Source: a bacterium 336/3 (GTDB lineage Bacteria > Bacteroidota > Bacteroidia > Cytophagales > Thermonemataceae). From it: a stretch of 64,000 bases of DNA. Below are positions 63,453-64,000 of this stretch, piece by piece; within the stretch, counting starts at the first letter, position 1; each line of letters opens with the position of its first letter. The notes below the pieces were generated by a model, which was given only the letters and a program-made list of their open reading frames with translations, was not told the DNA's origin and searched no databases. Location of the stretch: contig LJIE01000001.1 of NCBI GenBank assembly GCA_001281695.1, forward strand, positions 6,107-70,106, given 5' to 3'. Made by a program: the position numbers and the translations under genes.

Positions 63453-64000
63453 ATGAAAAAGTATTTCGTTTTTTTTCTTTTCATATCATTTATTTCAAAA
63501 GCTCAGAAAATCACCTTAGAGGAAGCTATCCAAACAGCTTTAAAAAATAATTACGATATTCAAATCATACAAAATAGTAATAAAATAGCTCAATTAAACA
63601 ATTTTACAGGCAATACAGGCAAACTTCCTCGTGTCAATTTGCTTATCAATGATAACTACCAACTTTTTGGTATCAATCAGTTACTTGCAAACGGAACAGA
63701 AACCAACAGAAATGGAGCTACTTCCAATAATCTCAATGCCACTGTTCGAGCTGACTGGCTCATTTTCAATGGTTTTAGAGGAACATCTACAGAAAAACGA
63801 TTGGATTTACAGGAAAGCAATTCTCAGCTCAATTTAAAATCTCAAAATCAACAAATTACAGCCTCTGTAACAGTTGCTTATGTAGAAATTATTCGTCAGA
63901 AACAAATTAAAAAAGTTTTACAAAGCAGTTTAGAAGTTTCAGAAAAACGATTGGAAATTGTAAAGAAACGTGCCGAATTGGGTACAGCCAATCAAACGGA
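63453..64000 (+). CDS. TolC-family outer membrane protein (5' part only)
   Basis: The frame from the ATG at 63453 is open to the right edge, about 182 codons. It begins with a signal peptide (MKKYFVFFLFISFISKAQ) and continues ITLEEAIQTALKNNYDIQII, the N-terminal TolC-family repeat, then a beta segment (VRADWLIFNGFRGTST) and a long helix (IIRQKQIKKVLQSSLEVSEK). It is shorter than the family because the window ends. It is a second TolC-like protein, different from that at 5.7-7.1 kb. Efflux partners, if adjacent, lie beyond the edge. Confidence 0.88.
   Translation, partial: MKKYFVFFLFISFISKAQKITLEEAIQTALKNNYDIQIIQNSNKIAQLNNFTGNTGKLPRVNLLINDNYQLFGINQLLANGTETNRNGATSNNLNATVRADWLIFNGFRGTSTEKRLDLQESNSQLNLKSQNQQITASVTVAYVEIIRQKQIKKVLQSSLEVSEKRLEIVKKRAELGTANQT

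Overview
The window is AT-rich chromosomal DNA from a member of the Bacteroidota, most likely a gliding or marine-type Cytophagales relative. Evidence for this: a type III glutamine synthetase, a DUF2723 membrane glycosyltransferase, a fused SecDF, three cargo proteins with type IX secretion (T9SS) C-terminal signals, a DUF1573 protein, many -7 boxes of the Bacteroidota form TAnnTTTG, and no Shine-Dalgarno sequences at the starts I inspected. No rRNA, tRNA, insertion sequence, prophage or CRISPR array was seen. Two genes are cut by the window edges: dnaB on the left and a TolC-family gene on the right. No stretch longer than about 220 bases lacks a gene.

Layout. 1-2.9 kb (minus): dnaB, a heptose-phosphate kinase and a rhodanese. 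3-7.1 kb (plus): an RluB-type pseudouridine synthase with a tandem-repeat N-terminus, ribD, and a TolC-like channel whose signal peptide is encoded inside ribD. 7.1-10.2 kb: a MerC-like membrane protein behind a promoter covered by two palindromes, a MarR regulator behind a promoter flanked by a 12-bp inverted repeat, DUF4286, a GT2 glycosyltransferase and an ECF sigma factor. 10.3-14.1 kb: pdxA, then the lipid/ribosome cluster DUF177-rpmF-plsX-fabH. 14.2-19.8 kb: a large FG-GAP/VCBS T9SS cargo protein, a GNAT protein, a MacB-type permease and a conserved small protein. 19.9-23.2 kb: nuoM on its own, a STAS-like small protein and a RecD-like helicase. 23.3-29.2 kb: universal stress protein, TonB-C protein, GT9 heptosyltransferase, an unrecognised protein, deoC and glnN. 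29.4-37.4 kb: a beta-barrel protein, a small protein coupled to a membrane SpoIIE phosphatase, a DEAD-box helicase, DUF1573, a two-component pair and serS. 37.5-44.2 kb: envelope proteins (TonB-dependent receptor, two type-B T9SS cargo proteins). 44.2-50.4 kb: ybeY, DUF2723, prfB with a programmed frameshift, plsC and a small membrane protein. 50.5-56.8 kb: secDF, a C-terminal processing protease and a periplasmic protein. 56.8-63.3 kb (minus): sppA, then ruvC-PP2C phosphatase-Ser/Thr kinase, and a large conserved uncharacterised protein. 63.4 kb to the end: the start of a second TolC-type gene.

Most of the window is housekeeping and envelope biogenesis. I did not find a clear new defence or mobile system. 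The most promising leads are two regulatory regions (MerC and MarR promoters), the extended pre-signal region on the VCBS cargo protein, the small-protein/SpoIIE pair, the isolated nuoM with its coupled STAS-like gene, the repeat-bearing RluB, and the widely conserved uncharacterised 484-residue protein. Start codons were often moved inward from the longest open frame because a -7 box, a signal peptide or family similarity favoured an internal ATG.
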